Shown here in pieces: positions 21,757-30,073 of a stretch of DNA of 30,975 nucleotides. The DNA comes from Bacteroidales bacterium UBA4893. Lineage in GTDB: Bacteria > Bacteroidota > Bacteroidia > Bacteroidales > P3. The stretch lies in contig DHCV01000018.1 in the NCBI GenBank assembly GCA_002399025.1, positions 1 through 30,975 on the forward strand. Reading direction: 5' to 3'. Each line of letters opens with the position of its first letter. Within the stretch, counting starts at the first letter, position 1. A program made the position numbers and the translations under genes. The notes under the pieces were generated by a model. It searched no databases and was not told the origin of the DNA. It was given only the letters and a program-made list of their open reading frames with translations.

Positions 21757-21764
21757 TATATTTG
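21757..21764 (+). promoter_or_regulatory. -7 promoter element of the plus-strand polysaccharide operon
   Basis: TATATTTG fits TAnnTTTG and lies 32 bp before the TTG codon at 21797. No TTG-type -33 box stands at the expected distance, which would fit a promoter that depends on an activator. Confidence 0.55.
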
Positions 21765-21796
21765 CACTCGATTATAATTCGTACTAATTAATACTA

Positions 21797-23320
21797 TTGT
21801 TTGTGGAGAAAAATATTACTAATGAGATTGAGAGACTTAGAAAAATACTTAATAATGTTCCTGTTGGAATTGAAGTTTACGATAATAGGGGTTATTTGCT
21901 TGATATTAACCAAACAGGGCTTGATATTTTTGGAGTAAGTGATTTATCCTTGGTTGTAGGAATTAGTATTTTAGATAATCCAAACCTTCCTAAACAAGTT
22001 TTATCAAATATCAGTACCTTTTTATCTCTTTCAGATCATGATAGACCAAGCTTTTCGAACCAATATCTTAGTCAGTCTTTTCTTTATGAATATAGTTTTA
22101 ACAGAGTTAAGACTGAAAAGTATTATAATACTAAGTTTAGTGATAAAATTATATGTATTTCAGCTAAGTTAGAGTTTTATTTTAATGAAAAAGGAGAATT
22201 TGAAAATTTATTAATAGTTTTTTCGGACGAAACAGAAAAATTTAAGGAGCAGGTAGAATTGAAGAAGTTCAAGCTAATGTTCGATAATATATCTGAGTTT
22301 GGCAAGGTTGGGATAATGGAGGAGAATGTTAGTGAGGATACATTTATGGCTAATGACCAATGGTATGAAAATTTTGGAGTTTCTAAAGATGTAGAAAAAA
22401 CAATAGATTCAATATATAGAAACCTTAGTAAAGAAGATGTGATTTGGTTGAAGAGTAACTATAAGAATATATCATTGGGCAGAATACCTTTCAATGCTAT
22501 TGAAGAAAAGCAGATGAAGGTTATTAGTAAGGATAAATTCAAATGGATTAAATGTGTATTTAATTCTTATAAAAATGAGTTTGGTAATATTATTATTTTA
22601 GGCTCTTCGATAGATGTAACCGAATTTGTAGAAGCAACCCAGAAAGCATTAGCCTCAGATAGATTGAAAACAAAATTCCTTGAGAATATAACTCATGAAA
22701 TACATACTCCCCTTAATGCAATAGTTGGTTTTTCTCAATTAATAGTTGATGCAGAGGACAATGAAGATAAAGAGGAATATAAAAAGATAATCCTTGAGAA
22801 TAGCGATACAATAATTCAATTAGTCAATAATATATTAGATTATTCAAAATTGGAAGCTGGAGTTACAGGGGTAGAAAAGAGCGAATTTGATGTTTGTGCT
22901 TTAGTTACAGACTTATTTGCAAGCTTTAAAATACGAAATACAAAAAATATTGAATCTAGAATTATTAAGAATAATGAAAGTATAATAGTTTATTCTGATA
23001 AAACTAAAATCAATAACATATTGAACTATTTATTGAATAATGCGTTTAAGTTTACGGATAAAGGATACATTGAAATAGAGATAAGAGAAGAAGAGGAAGA
23101 AATTCTATTTAGCATAGAGGATAGTGGGAAAGGGATAAGCCCCGTGGAGCGGGAAAAGATATTTGAGAGGTTCTATAAAATAGACGAACATTCCCAAGGT
23201 TCGGGTCTTGGACTCCCAATAGCTCAAAAATTAGTAAAACTATTAGGAGGAGATTTGAATATAAAATCAGAATTAGGGAAAGGAACAAAATTCAGTTTTT
23301 CAATAAAGAAAAGATTATAA
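21797..23320 (+). CDS. PAS-domain sensor histidine kinase, cytosolic
   Basis: The 507-residue protein has two PAS-like domains (about residues 10-148 and 155-280), HisKA with His300 in ENITHEIHTPLNAIVGF, and a HATPase domain with NYLLNNAFKFT, EDSGKGIS and GSGLGLPIAQKLV. The second PAS ends in the usual GSSIDVTE. No membrane segments are seen, so the signal is internal. The start is uncertain: TTG at 21797 or GTG at 21803, with no ATG nearby. The stop is 2 bp before the acetyltransferase ATG, so this kinase heads the plus-strand polysaccharide operon. No response regulator is adjacent; the single-domain regulator at 18204-18563 is the nearest candidate partner. Confidence 0.9.
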   Translation: MFVEKNITNEIERLRKILNNVPVGIEVYDNRGYLLDINQTGLDIFGVSDLSLVVGISILDNPNLPKQVLSNISTFLSLSDHDRPSFSNQYLSQSFLYEYSFNRVKTEKYYNTKFSDKIICISAKLEFYFNEKGEFENLLIVFSDETEKFKEQVELKKFKLMFDNISEFGKVGIMEENVSEDTFMANDQWYENFGVSKDVEKTIDSIYRNLSKEDVIWLKSNYKNISLGRIPFNAIEEKQMKVISKDKFKWIKCVFNSYKNEFGNIIILGSSIDVTEFVEATQKALASDRLKTKFLENITHEIHTPLNAIVGFSQLIVDAEDNEDKEEYKKIILENSDTIIQLVNNILDYSKLEAGVTGVEKSEFDVCALVTDLFASFKIRNTKNIESRIIKNNESIIVYSDKTKINNILNYLLNNAFKFTDKGYIEIEIREEEEEILFSIEDSGKGISPVEREKIFERFYKIDEHSQGSGLGLPIAQKLVKLLGGDLNIKSELGKGTKFSFSIKKRL

Positions 23321-23322
23321 AC

Positions 23323-23949
23323 ATGATTATGAAGGATAAGATAAAAAATATTATAACCAAAAACCCAAAGATAAAACAATTCCTCCTATATCTTTGGGTA
23401 CACCCATATTCAGCAAGAACAAGATGGTGGGCAAGGTTTTTTGTTTATCCTTTTATAATAAAAAGAGGAAAAGGATCAATTATTAGAAGAAATGCTCGAT
23501 TGGATTTAAATGCAGGAAATAAATTAATAATTGGAGATAGAACAATTATAGAAAATCATGTAATCCTTAATAATGGAATTGGAGATATAGAAATTGGTAA
23601 TAATACTATGATTACATCAAGAGGAATGATTTTAGGACCTGTATTAATCGGTAATAATGTTGTTTTAGGGATAGGAAGTCAAGTTTTAGGATTAACCCAT
23701 GACTTTGAGGATATTGAAATTCCAATTAAAGAACAAGGAGTCAGCGGAACAAAAGTAATTATTGAAGATGATGTTTGGATTGGAGGAAATTGCGTGATAA
23801 TTCAAGGGATAAAAATAAGCAAACATTCATTAGTAGCAGCGGGGAGTGTGGTAACAAAGGATGTAGAACCATATACAATAGTAGCAGGGAATCCTGCCAG
23901 ACCAATTAAGAAATATGATTTTGATACAAGGACATGGATGAAAATATAA
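23323..23949 (+). CDS. Left-handed beta-helix O-acetyltransferase (hexapeptide repeat)
   Basis: The 208-residue protein is built of hexapeptide repeats from about residue 48 on (for example IIGDRTIIENHVIL, IEIGNNTMI, VIIEDDVWIGGNCVIIQGI). The probable catalytic His126 is in LGLTHDFEDIEIPIKEQG, and the end has the typical SLVAAGSVVTKDVEPYTIVAGNPARPIKKY. This is the WcaF/Maa-type family, which moves an acetyl group from acetyl-CoA to a sugar hydroxyl. It probably acetylates a residue of the repeat unit. Start at 23323 or the second ATG at 23329. It sits 2 bp after the kinase gene and 6 bp before the next gene. Confidence 0.9.
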   Translation: MIMKDKIKNIITKNPKIKQFLLYLWVHPYSARTRWWARFFVYPFIIKRGKGSIIRRNARLDLNAGNKLIIGDRTIIENHVILNNGIGDIEIGNNTMITSRGMILGPVLIGNNVVLGIGSQVLGLTHDFEDIEIPIKEQGVSGTKVIIEDDVWIGGNCVIIQGIKISKHSLVAAGSVVTKDVEPYTIVAGNPARPIKKYDFDTRTWMKI

Positions 23950-23955
23950 AAGGGA

Positions 23956-24885
23956 ATGAATTTATTATATAGAATATATTTTTTATTACCAAGAGGTTTT
24001 TTAGGTTATAAATTTGATGTTTTAATGTATAAAACATTGAAATTTTTATTTGATTTATTTGTAGTTCATTTTTTTAAGATTACAATAAATAAGCATCCTT
24101 ATGCATTAAATACGAAAGAGAGAGAGAAGAAAATAATTTTTTCATTAACAAGTTTTCCTGATAGAATTGATACTATATGGATATGTATTGAAACACTAAT
24201 GCGTCAAAGTCTAAAACCAGATAAAATTATTCTTTGGTTAGCAAAAGAACAGTTCCCTGAACAAAAATTACCAAATTCACTTTTGAATTTGGAGAATAAA
24301 GGATTGTCTATAAGGTGGTGTGATGAAGATTTGAGGTCTCATAAAAAATATTATTATGCTTTTCAAGAATTTCCTAATGATATTATCATTACTTTTGATG
24401 ATGATGTTTATTATCCTAATAATGTTACAAAAGAATTATATAAATTACATAAGCAAAATCCAGATTGTATATGTTCTAATAAAGTGAATAAAATGTTATT
24501 TGCAGATAATAGATTATCACCATATAATAAATGGATTCATAATTATAAATCTAATTTTGTACCTAGTTATGAATTGGTACAAATAGGTATATCAGGGGTT
24601 CTTTATCCTCCTAATTGCTTCACAAAAGAAGTGTTCCAAAAAGAAGTATTTAGAAAATTATGTTTTTATGCAGATGATCTTTGGTTGAAAGTGTGTAGTT
24701 TGTTAAATAATAAGAAAGTTATCACCTCAAAATATTTTAATAAAGAGTTAGTACCAATAAAATATACTCAACGAGTTGGACTATTTAAAATAAATGTTTT
24801 TGATGATAAAAATGATAGTCAGTTAAAAAATGTATTGACCCATTTTGATATTGATATATATGATTTTATTAATCAAGATAAATAA
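23956..24885 (+). CDS. Putative glycosyltransferase, GT-A type with DDD motif
   Basis: The 309-residue protein has IIFSLTSFPDRIDTIWICIETLMRQSLKPDKIILWLA (about 60-96), which is like the nucleotide-binding start of GT-A enzymes, and a metal-binding DDDVYYP at 148-154. The downstream ISGVLYPPNCF and FYADDLWLKV are typical of a poorly characterised family of surface-polysaccharide glycosyltransferases. Donor and acceptor are unknown. A hydrophobic N-terminal stretch (about 1-40) may attach it to the membrane. The coding DNA from here to about 27200 looks more AT-rich than the flanking housekeeping genes, which would suit a variable part of the locus; I did not compute this. Confidence 0.78.
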   Translation: MNLLYRIYFLLPRGFLGYKFDVLMYKTLKFLFDLFVVHFFKITINKHPYALNTKEREKKIIFSLTSFPDRIDTIWICIETLMRQSLKPDKIILWLAKEQFPEQKLPNSLLNLENKGLSIRWCDEDLRSHKKYYYAFQEFPNDIIITFDDDVYYPNNVTKELYKLHKQNPDCICSNKVNKMLFADNRLSPYNKWIHNYKSNFVPSYELVQIGISGVLYPPNCFTKEVFQKEVFRKLCFYADDLWLKVCSLLNNKKVITSKYFNKELVPIKYTQRVGLFKINVFDDKNDSQLKNVLTHFDIDIYDFINQDK

Positions 24886-24912
24886 TATGATTATAATGAA
24901 ATTATCATTAAT

Positions 24913-26364
24913 ATGAGTCAATCTATAAAAGAACAATTAACAAAGGGAGTTTTTTTTACTGCAATTGCCAAGTATTCTAATATGGTAATTTCATTAGTAG
25001 TAACTGCAATTCTTTCTCGAATTTTATCTCCTGAAGAGTTTGGCGTTGTTGCTATTGCTACTGTAATAATTGCTTTTTTTGGAATGTTTACTGAAATTGG
25101 TATTGCTCCAGCGATTATTCAAAATAAAACATTAACAGAAGATGATTTATCAAGTATTTTTTCATTCACTGTTTGGTCAGGACTATTACTTTCATTATTA
25201 TTTATTGCTTGTGCTTCACCAATAGCTAATTATTATAAATCTCCAATACTTCAACCAATCTGTTATTATCTTTCAATTAATCTTTTCTTTTCTTCATGTC
25301 AAATTGTACCTAATGGATTATTGTATAAGGATAAAGATTTTAAATTTATTGCTGTTCGATCTTTTTCAGTCCAATTAATAAGTGGAGGATTGGCAATTGT
25401 TTCTGTATTTTTAGGTTTTGGATTATATTCATTGTTAATAAATCCTATTTTATCTTCTTTTTTACTTTTTATTATTTCCTATCTAAAGAAGCCAGTGAAA
25501 TTTAAATGGTGGTTTAATACAAATTCATTGAAAAAGATTTTTGCTTTCTCTGCTTATCAATTCCTTTTTAATTTAATTAATTATTTCTCGAGGAATTTAG
25601 ATAAATTGATTATAGGAAGATATTTGAATATGAATACTCTTGGATATTACGAAAAGTCATATAGATTAATGATGTTGCCTTTGCAAACAATTACTCAAGT
25701 TGTTTCTCCTGTTATGCACCCTATCTTTTCTGAATTTCAGAATGATTATAAAAAACTATCCGATTCATATTTGAAGGTAGTTAAACTTTTAGCATATATT
25801 GGCTTTCCACTTTCCGCATTATTATTTTTTACTTCAAAGGAATTAGTCCTTTTAATTTTTGGAATGCAATGGACTAAGTCTGTTTTAAGTTTTCAAATAC
25901 TTTCACTTTCGGTCGGATTTCAAGTGATATTATCCACTTCTGGTTCAATATTTCAAGCAGCCAACTCAACAAAGACGCTTTTTTTTAGTGGACTTTTCTC
26001 AACAATTATAAATGTATTTGCAATTATAATCGGAGTGTTTTATTTTAGGAAAATTGAAGCGGTAGCAATGGGACTTTTGATTTCTTTTATTATAAACTTT
26101 TTTCAATCATATTGCTTAATTTATTACAAGGTATTTAAGATGGATGTTATTAAATTTTTAAGAATATTAGTATTGCCTTTTTTGTTAAGTATTGGTATTT
26201 GGTTGATACTTTTTTTTGTAAATTATTTTTTTAATAATTTAAATATGATGTTGAGCTTAATTATTAAGTCATTAATAACTTTGATTATATGTGTTCTATT
26301 TTTTCATATATTTAAAATATATGATCTGAAATTATTTTTAAATCAAATAAAAAGAAAATTATGA
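24913..26364 (+). CDS. Wzx-type lipid-linked oligosaccharide flippase (MOP/PST family)
   Basis: The 483-residue integral membrane protein has about 12-14 hydrophobic segments and the family start IKEQLTKGVFFTAIAKYSNMVISLVVTAILSRILSPEEFGVVAIATVII. It also shows the internal FSAYQFLFNLINYFSRNLDKLIIGRYL and YYEKSYRLMMLPLQTITQVVSPVMHPIFSE segments of WzxC-like flippases. It would move the undecaprenyl-linked repeat unit across the inner membrane for Wzy (12961-14442) to polymerise. It is the only flippase in the window, which ties the two polysaccharide operons together. It overlaps the next gene by ATGA at 26361-26364. Confidence 0.92.
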   Translation: MSQSIKEQLTKGVFFTAIAKYSNMVISLVVTAILSRILSPEEFGVVAIATVIIAFFGMFTEIGIAPAIIQNKTLTEDDLSSIFSFTVWSGLLLSLLFIACASPIANYYKSPILQPICYYLSINLFFSSCQIVPNGLLYKDKDFKFIAVRSFSVQLISGGLAIVSVFLGFGLYSLLINPILSSFLLFIISYLKKPVKFKWWFNTNSLKKIFAFSAYQFLFNLINYFSRNLDKLIIGRYLNMNTLGYYEKSYRLMMLPLQTITQVVSPVMHPIFSEFQNDYKKLSDSYLKVVKLLAYIGFPLSALLFFTSKELVLLIFGMQWTKSVLSFQILSLSVGFQVILSTSGSIFQAANSTKTLFFSGLFSTIINVFAIIIGVFYFRKIEAVAMGLLISFIINFFQSYCLIYYKVFKMDVIKFLRILVLPFLLSIGIWLILFFVNYFFNNLNMMLSLIIKSLITLIICVLFFHIFKIYDLKLFLNQIKRKL

Positions 26365-27209
26365 AATGGAGTAAGAAATATTTAGAAATATATGAAAAGC
26401 CATACTCAAATATTCGTAATGAAGTCTTCGATTTAGTTGAATCAAATTTGAAGATGTTCAATAATGAAAATCCTATAGCTACAGTTGCTATTATTTCTCA
26501 TAACGATGAGAAAAGATTATTGAGTTGCATATGGTCGTTAAGTGATAGCAAGACAAAATATCCTATAGAAATTATAGGTATTAATAATGCTTCAACAGAT
26601 AATACAGAGAAAATATATAAAAGAGTAAATCTTAAATATTATTATGAGTCAAGAAAAGGATTTGGATTTGCTCGACAATGTGGTTTGGATAATGCAAAAG
26701 GAAAGTATTATATATGTATAGATTCAGATACTATTTACCCCAATAAATATATAGAAAAAGTGATTGATGAGTTTGAAAAAGAGAAGTCAGTTGTAGGGGT
26801 TAGTGTGCAATATAGTATTATTTATAAAACGTGTCAAGAAAGAATTTTCTATTTTTTTTATGAGATAATAAGAAATATTTTTAATAGATTAGTTCGCGTT
26901 AATAGACCCGAACGTGTCGTTCGGGGTTTAGCATTTTCTCATAATACAGAAATTGGAAAAAAAATAGGATATAAATTAAATATCAAGAGAGGTTCAGATG
27001 GTTCAATGGCTTTTAACTTAAAAAAATTTGGGGAAATAAAATTTGTTAGAAATAGAAAAATTTCTCCTATCTCTCGTTCATCAATATTTGGAGATTCAAA
27101 TAAGTTTTCTTCGTTGTTTTTGAAAATTTATGATGAGATTAAGCACATTAAGAGATACTTTGTTAAACTTAAAGAATTAAAAGACGAAGAATCAAATTTA
27201 ATGAAATGA
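26361..27209 (+). CDS. Glycosyltransferase, GT2 family
   Basis: The 282-residue GT-A enzyme has ATVAIISHNDEKRLLSCIWSL at about 40-60, GINNASTDNT (73-82), the segment ESRKGFGFARQCGLDNAKGKY, and DSDTIYP (121-127) as the DxD metal site. The C-terminal part (about 150-282) is basic, may sit on the membrane, and is less conserved. The sugar transferred is not known. It is translationally coupled to the flippase and followed after 4 bp by the next glycosyltransferase. Confidence 0.88.
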   Translation: MKWSKKYLEIYEKPYSNIRNEVFDLVESNLKMFNNENPIATVAIISHNDEKRLLSCIWSLSDSKTKYPIEIIGINNASTDNTEKIYKRVNLKYYYESRKGFGFARQCGLDNAKGKYYICIDSDTIYPNKYIEKVIDEFEKEKSVVGVSVQYSIIYKTCQERIFYFFYEIIRNIFNRLVRVNRPERVVRGLAFSHNTEIGKKIGYKLNIKRGSDGSMAFNLKKFGEIKFVRNRKISPISRSSIFGDSNKFSSLFLKIYDEIKHIKRYFVKLKELKDEESNLMK

Positions 27210-27213
27210 TGTT

Positions 27214-28341
27214 ATGAAAGCAATATTTATAGTTTTTCATGCTTTGGCTGAATATAGTGGGATTACTAAGAAGATTAGATATCAAGTGAAGGCTTTGAAT
27301 GATTGTGGGGTTGAAACGGAGCTTTGTTATTTGGGTTGGGATGAATTTGGAAATCAGGTTAGATGGGTAGGTGATAAGGTTCAAAAGAATTTCGGGAAAG
27401 GAATTAAGGCTAAGATTGAAAAGAGATTTGAGTATAATAGTTTATACCACTATATTATTGATAATAATATTTCATTGGTATATATGAGGAGTTTGATAAA
27501 TGCTGAACCTTTTATAATTAGTTTTGCTAAAAAGCTAAGAAGGAAAGGAGTTAAGGTGGTAATGGAGATTCCTACTTTCCCTTATGACCATGAAGGCAAG
27601 GAATTGCCACTTCCTAATAAGATTAGATTCTATATTAATAAGCTATTCCGTTATTCTCAAGCCAAGAATCTTGATGCAATTATTACTTTTTCTGATTATG
27701 AGAAGATATTTAATCAAAGGACTATTAGGATTTCTAACGGGGTGGATTTTGATTCTCTGCCTTTGAAAAGTAGTTATAGAAATTCGCCTGAGGTTTTAGA
27801 ATTTTTGGTTGTAGCTGAATTGCATTATTGGCATGGTGTGGATAGGGCTATAAGTGGGATTGATAAGTATATGAAATCTGAACCTATTCAAATGCTTCAT
27901 TTGAATATAGTGGGTAAGCCTGAGAGGGCATCAGGTTTTGCTTTAAAAACTCAAGTTGAAAGTTTGGATTTGGGTGAATTTGTTAGTTTTCTTGGTCCTC
28001 TTTCTGGAGAGGAATTAGATGAGGTTTTTGAAAAAGCTGATTTTGGAATAGGAAGTCTTGCAAGACATAGAAGCAATATCACAAAGATAAAGACTCTCAA
28101 GAATAGAGAATATGCAGCAAGGGGTTTGGGTTTTGTTTATTCGGAAATTGATGAAGATTTTGAAGATATGCCTTATATTATTAAAGCTCCAGCTGATGAA
28201 ACTCCTTTAGATATTTCAAGAATTGTTGATTTCTATAATTCAACAAATCTGGAGCCAATTGAGATAAGAAAATCAATTGAGCCAAACCTGTCGTGGAAAA
28301 ATCAAATGCAAAAGGTAATTTTTAGTATCTTTGCAGACTAA
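27214..28341 (+). CDS. Glycosyltransferase, GT-B fold (GT4-like)
   Basis: The 375-residue protein begins with a Rossmann-like half (FIVFHALAEYSGITKKIRYQVKALNDCG). The C-terminal half has ISNGVDFDSLP, EFLVVAELHYWHGVDRAI and HLNIVGKPERASGF, typical of the GT4 donor site. The usual E-x7-E motif is altered: the matching segment is KTLKNREYAARGLGFVYSE, which keeps an Arg-Glu at the first position. It is probably active, since many GT4-like enzymes vary here, but donor and product are unknown. It is the last gene of the plus-strand operon; the lgt promoter core lies within its 3' end. Confidence 0.82.
   Translation: MKAIFIVFHALAEYSGITKKIRYQVKALNDCGVETELCYLGWDEFGNQVRWVGDKVQKNFGKGIKAKIEKRFEYNSLYHYIIDNNISLVYMRSLINAEPFIISFAKKLRRKGVKVVMEIPTFPYDHEGKELPLPNKIRFYINKLFRYSQAKNLDAIITFSDYEKIFNQRTIRISNGVDFDSLPLKSSYRNSPEVLEFLVVAELHYWHGVDRAISGIDKYMKSEPIQMLHLNIVGKPERASGFALKTQVESLDLGEFVSFLGPLSGEELDEVFEKADFGIGSLARHRSNITKIKTLKNREYAARGLGFVYSEIDEDFEDMPYIIKAPADETPLDISRIVDFYNSTNLEPIEIRKSIEPNLSWKNQMQKVIFSIFAD
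28326..28333 (+). promoter_or_regulatory. -7 promoter element of lgt-gpmA
   Basis: TATCTTTG matches TAnnTTTG, lies inside the last codons of the preceding glycosyltransferase and 38 bp before the lgt ATG. It separates housekeeping expression from the polysaccharide operon. No clear -33 box is seen. Confidence 0.5.
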
Positions 28342-28371
28342 TACTATGAAGAATTATTAATATATTTAATT

Positions 28372-29247
28372 ATGAATTTACTACAGATAGTTTGGGATGT
28401 TTCTCCTGTAATTTTTAATATTGGAAGTCTATCAATTCGCTGGTATGGTGTTTTGTTTGCATCAGCATTCATCATTAGCTACCTGATTTTGAAAAAGGTT
28501 TTCCAAAAAGAAAATGTTTCAATATATTTTCTTGATAAGATGACAATTTATATGTTTGTTGGGCTATTAGCTGGATTAAGATTAGGACATTGTTTGTTTT
28601 ATGAATTTTCTTACTATATAAATCATCCAGTTGAAATGCTTCTCCCAATTAAGGAAACTGCTGAAGGATGGAAGTTTATTGGCTATCAAGGATTAGCTTC
28701 TCATGGTGGAGCAATTGGACTTCTTGTTGCAACATTTTTCTTTTGCCGAAACACAAAGCTTCCTTATTTATGGGTAATTGATAGATTGGTAATTATTGTC
28801 GGTTTTGCTGGAGCTGCAGTTAGATTTGGTAATTTAATGAATTCAGAAATTTATGGAGTGGCTACAAGTCTTCCTTGGGGATTTATATTTGTAAGAGATG
28901 GACAAACCTTGCCAATGCACCCAACACAGATATATGAAGCACTATCTTATATTGCATTAAGCACCTTCTTGTATTTATATTTTATGAAAAAGAAAACACC
29001 ACCTCGTCAAGGTTTTATTTTTGGAGTATTCTTAATTGTGCTATTTGTTGCACGTTTTCTAATAGAATTTCTTAAAAATAGCCAAGAAAGTTGGGAAGAT
29101 TCAATGACATTAAATATGGGTCAATGGTTAAGTGTTCCATTTATTATTGCAGGAATAGTCATTTTGTTTTTATCGTTTAAATATCAACTTGGAAAGAAAT
29201 TGGATTTATCAAAATTAGTACAAAAAGAAGAAAAGAAAAAGAAATGA
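28372..29247 (+). CDS. lgt: Prolipoprotein diacylglyceryl transferase
   Basis: This 291-residue inner-membrane enzyme moves a diacylglyceryl group from phosphatidylglycerol to the lipobox cysteine, the first step of lipoprotein maturation. About seven membrane segments are visible. Key parts are the N-terminal GSLSIRWYGVLFA, ASHGGAIG (109-116), the Lgt signature RFGNLMNSEIYG (151-162), and MHPTQIYE (182-189). A lysine-rich tail ends the protein. Its substrates would include the lipoproteins encoded at 1267 and 18781. The stop overlaps the gpmA start (ATGA, 29244-29247). Confidence 0.96.
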   Translation: MNLLQIVWDVSPVIFNIGSLSIRWYGVLFASAFIISYLILKKVFQKENVSIYFLDKMTIYMFVGLLAGLRLGHCLFYEFSYYINHPVEMLLPIKETAEGWKFIGYQGLASHGGAIGLLVATFFFCRNTKLPYLWVIDRLVIIVGFAGAAVRFGNLMNSEIYGVATSLPWGFIFVRDGQTLPMHPTQIYEALSYIALSTFLYLYFMKKKTPPRQGFIFGVFLIVLFVARFLIEFLKNSQESWEDSMTLNMGQWLSVPFIIAGIVILFLSFKYQLGKKLDLSKLVQKEEKKKK

Positions 29248-29990
29248 AAAAATTAATATTAGTACGTCACGGAGAAAGTGAGTGGAATAAACTAAATTTA
29301 TTCACAGGATGGACAGATGTAGATTTGTCAGAAAAAGGAGTAGAAGAATCATTTGAAGCAGGAAAAGCATTAAAAGAAAATGGATTTGAACCTCAAATTT
29401 GTTTTACTTCCTATTTAAAGAGAGCAATAAAAACTCTAAATAATATCCTTGATGCAATGGATATGGATTATCTACCTGTTGAGAAATCATGGAGATTAAA
29501 TGAAAAACATTACGGAGCACTTCAAGGATTAAATAAAAAAGAAACAGTAGAAAAATACGGAGAAGAGCAAGTGTTGTTATGGAGAAGAGGTTTTGCCATT
29601 AAATCTCCCCTATTGGAAGCAAATGATGAGCGTTCTCCACTAATGGATAAGCGTTATAAAGGAATTGATCCTAAAGAATTACCACTAACAGAATCACTTC
29701 AAGACTGCATTGACAGACTTATGCCATACTATCAAAACAACATACTTAAAGCGTTTGAAACAAATGATGTAGTTTTGGTTGTAGCACATGGCAATTCATT
29801 AAGAGGAATAGTAAAGACGCTAAAGAAAATGACTGATGATGAAATCATCTCTTTCAATATCCCAACAGGTATACCTTATGTATTTGAGTTAGATGAACAT
29901 TTGAATTTAATAAAAGATGAATTTATTGGCGACCCAGAAACAATTAAACAATTAATGGAAGCAGTAGCCAATCAAGGTAAGAAAAAGTAA
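29244..29990 (+). CDS. gpmA: 2,3-bisphosphoglycerate-dependent phosphoglycerate mutase
   Basis: The 248-residue cytosolic glycolytic enzyme interconverts 3- and 2-phosphoglycerate. The catalytic start LVRHGESEWNKLNLFTGWTDVDLSEKG contains the phosphohistidine (His9). The general-acid region RLNEKHYGALQGLNK, the Arg pair near YKGIDPKELPLTESL, and the second catalytic His in VVAHGNSLRG are all present, and the length is normal for the family. It is translationally coupled to lgt by a 4-bp overlap and followed by a terminator hairpin. Confidence 0.97.
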   Translation: MKKLILVRHGESEWNKLNLFTGWTDVDLSEKGVEESFEAGKALKENGFEPQICFTSYLKRAIKTLNNILDAMDMDYLPVEKSWRLNEKHYGALQGLNKKETVEKYGEEQVLLWRRGFAIKSPLLEANDERSPLMDKRYKGIDPKELPLTESLQDCIDRLMPYYQNNILKAFETNDVVLVVAHGNSLRGIVKTLKKMTDDEIISFNIPTGIPYVFELDEHLNLIKDEFIGDPETIKQLMEAVANQGKKK

Positions 29991-30016
29991 AGATACTTAC
30001 AAACTTAACAATAAAT

Positions 30017-30054
30017 AAAGGACACCAAGCATAAGCAAGGCGTCCTTTTGTTTT
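30017..30054 (+). terminator. Terminator of lgt-gpmA
   Basis: AAAGGAC (30017-30023) pairs with GTCCTTT (30042-30048), and CC/GG (30025-30026 with 30039-30040) extends the stem past one mismatch. TTTTGTTTT follows. It lies 27 bp after the gpmA stop. Confidence 0.75.
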
Positions 30055-30073
30055 AGAATAATTGAGTTAGATT

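Larger units (their letters stand above)
21483..21796. other. Divergent intergenic region between EEP gene and PAS kinase operon
   Basis: This 314-bp stretch contains no gene. It carries outward-facing -7 elements for both flanking genes (21535-21542 on the minus strand, 21757-21764 on the plus strand) and, between them, a 3 x 21-bp direct repeat (21610-21672). Confidence 0.75.
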
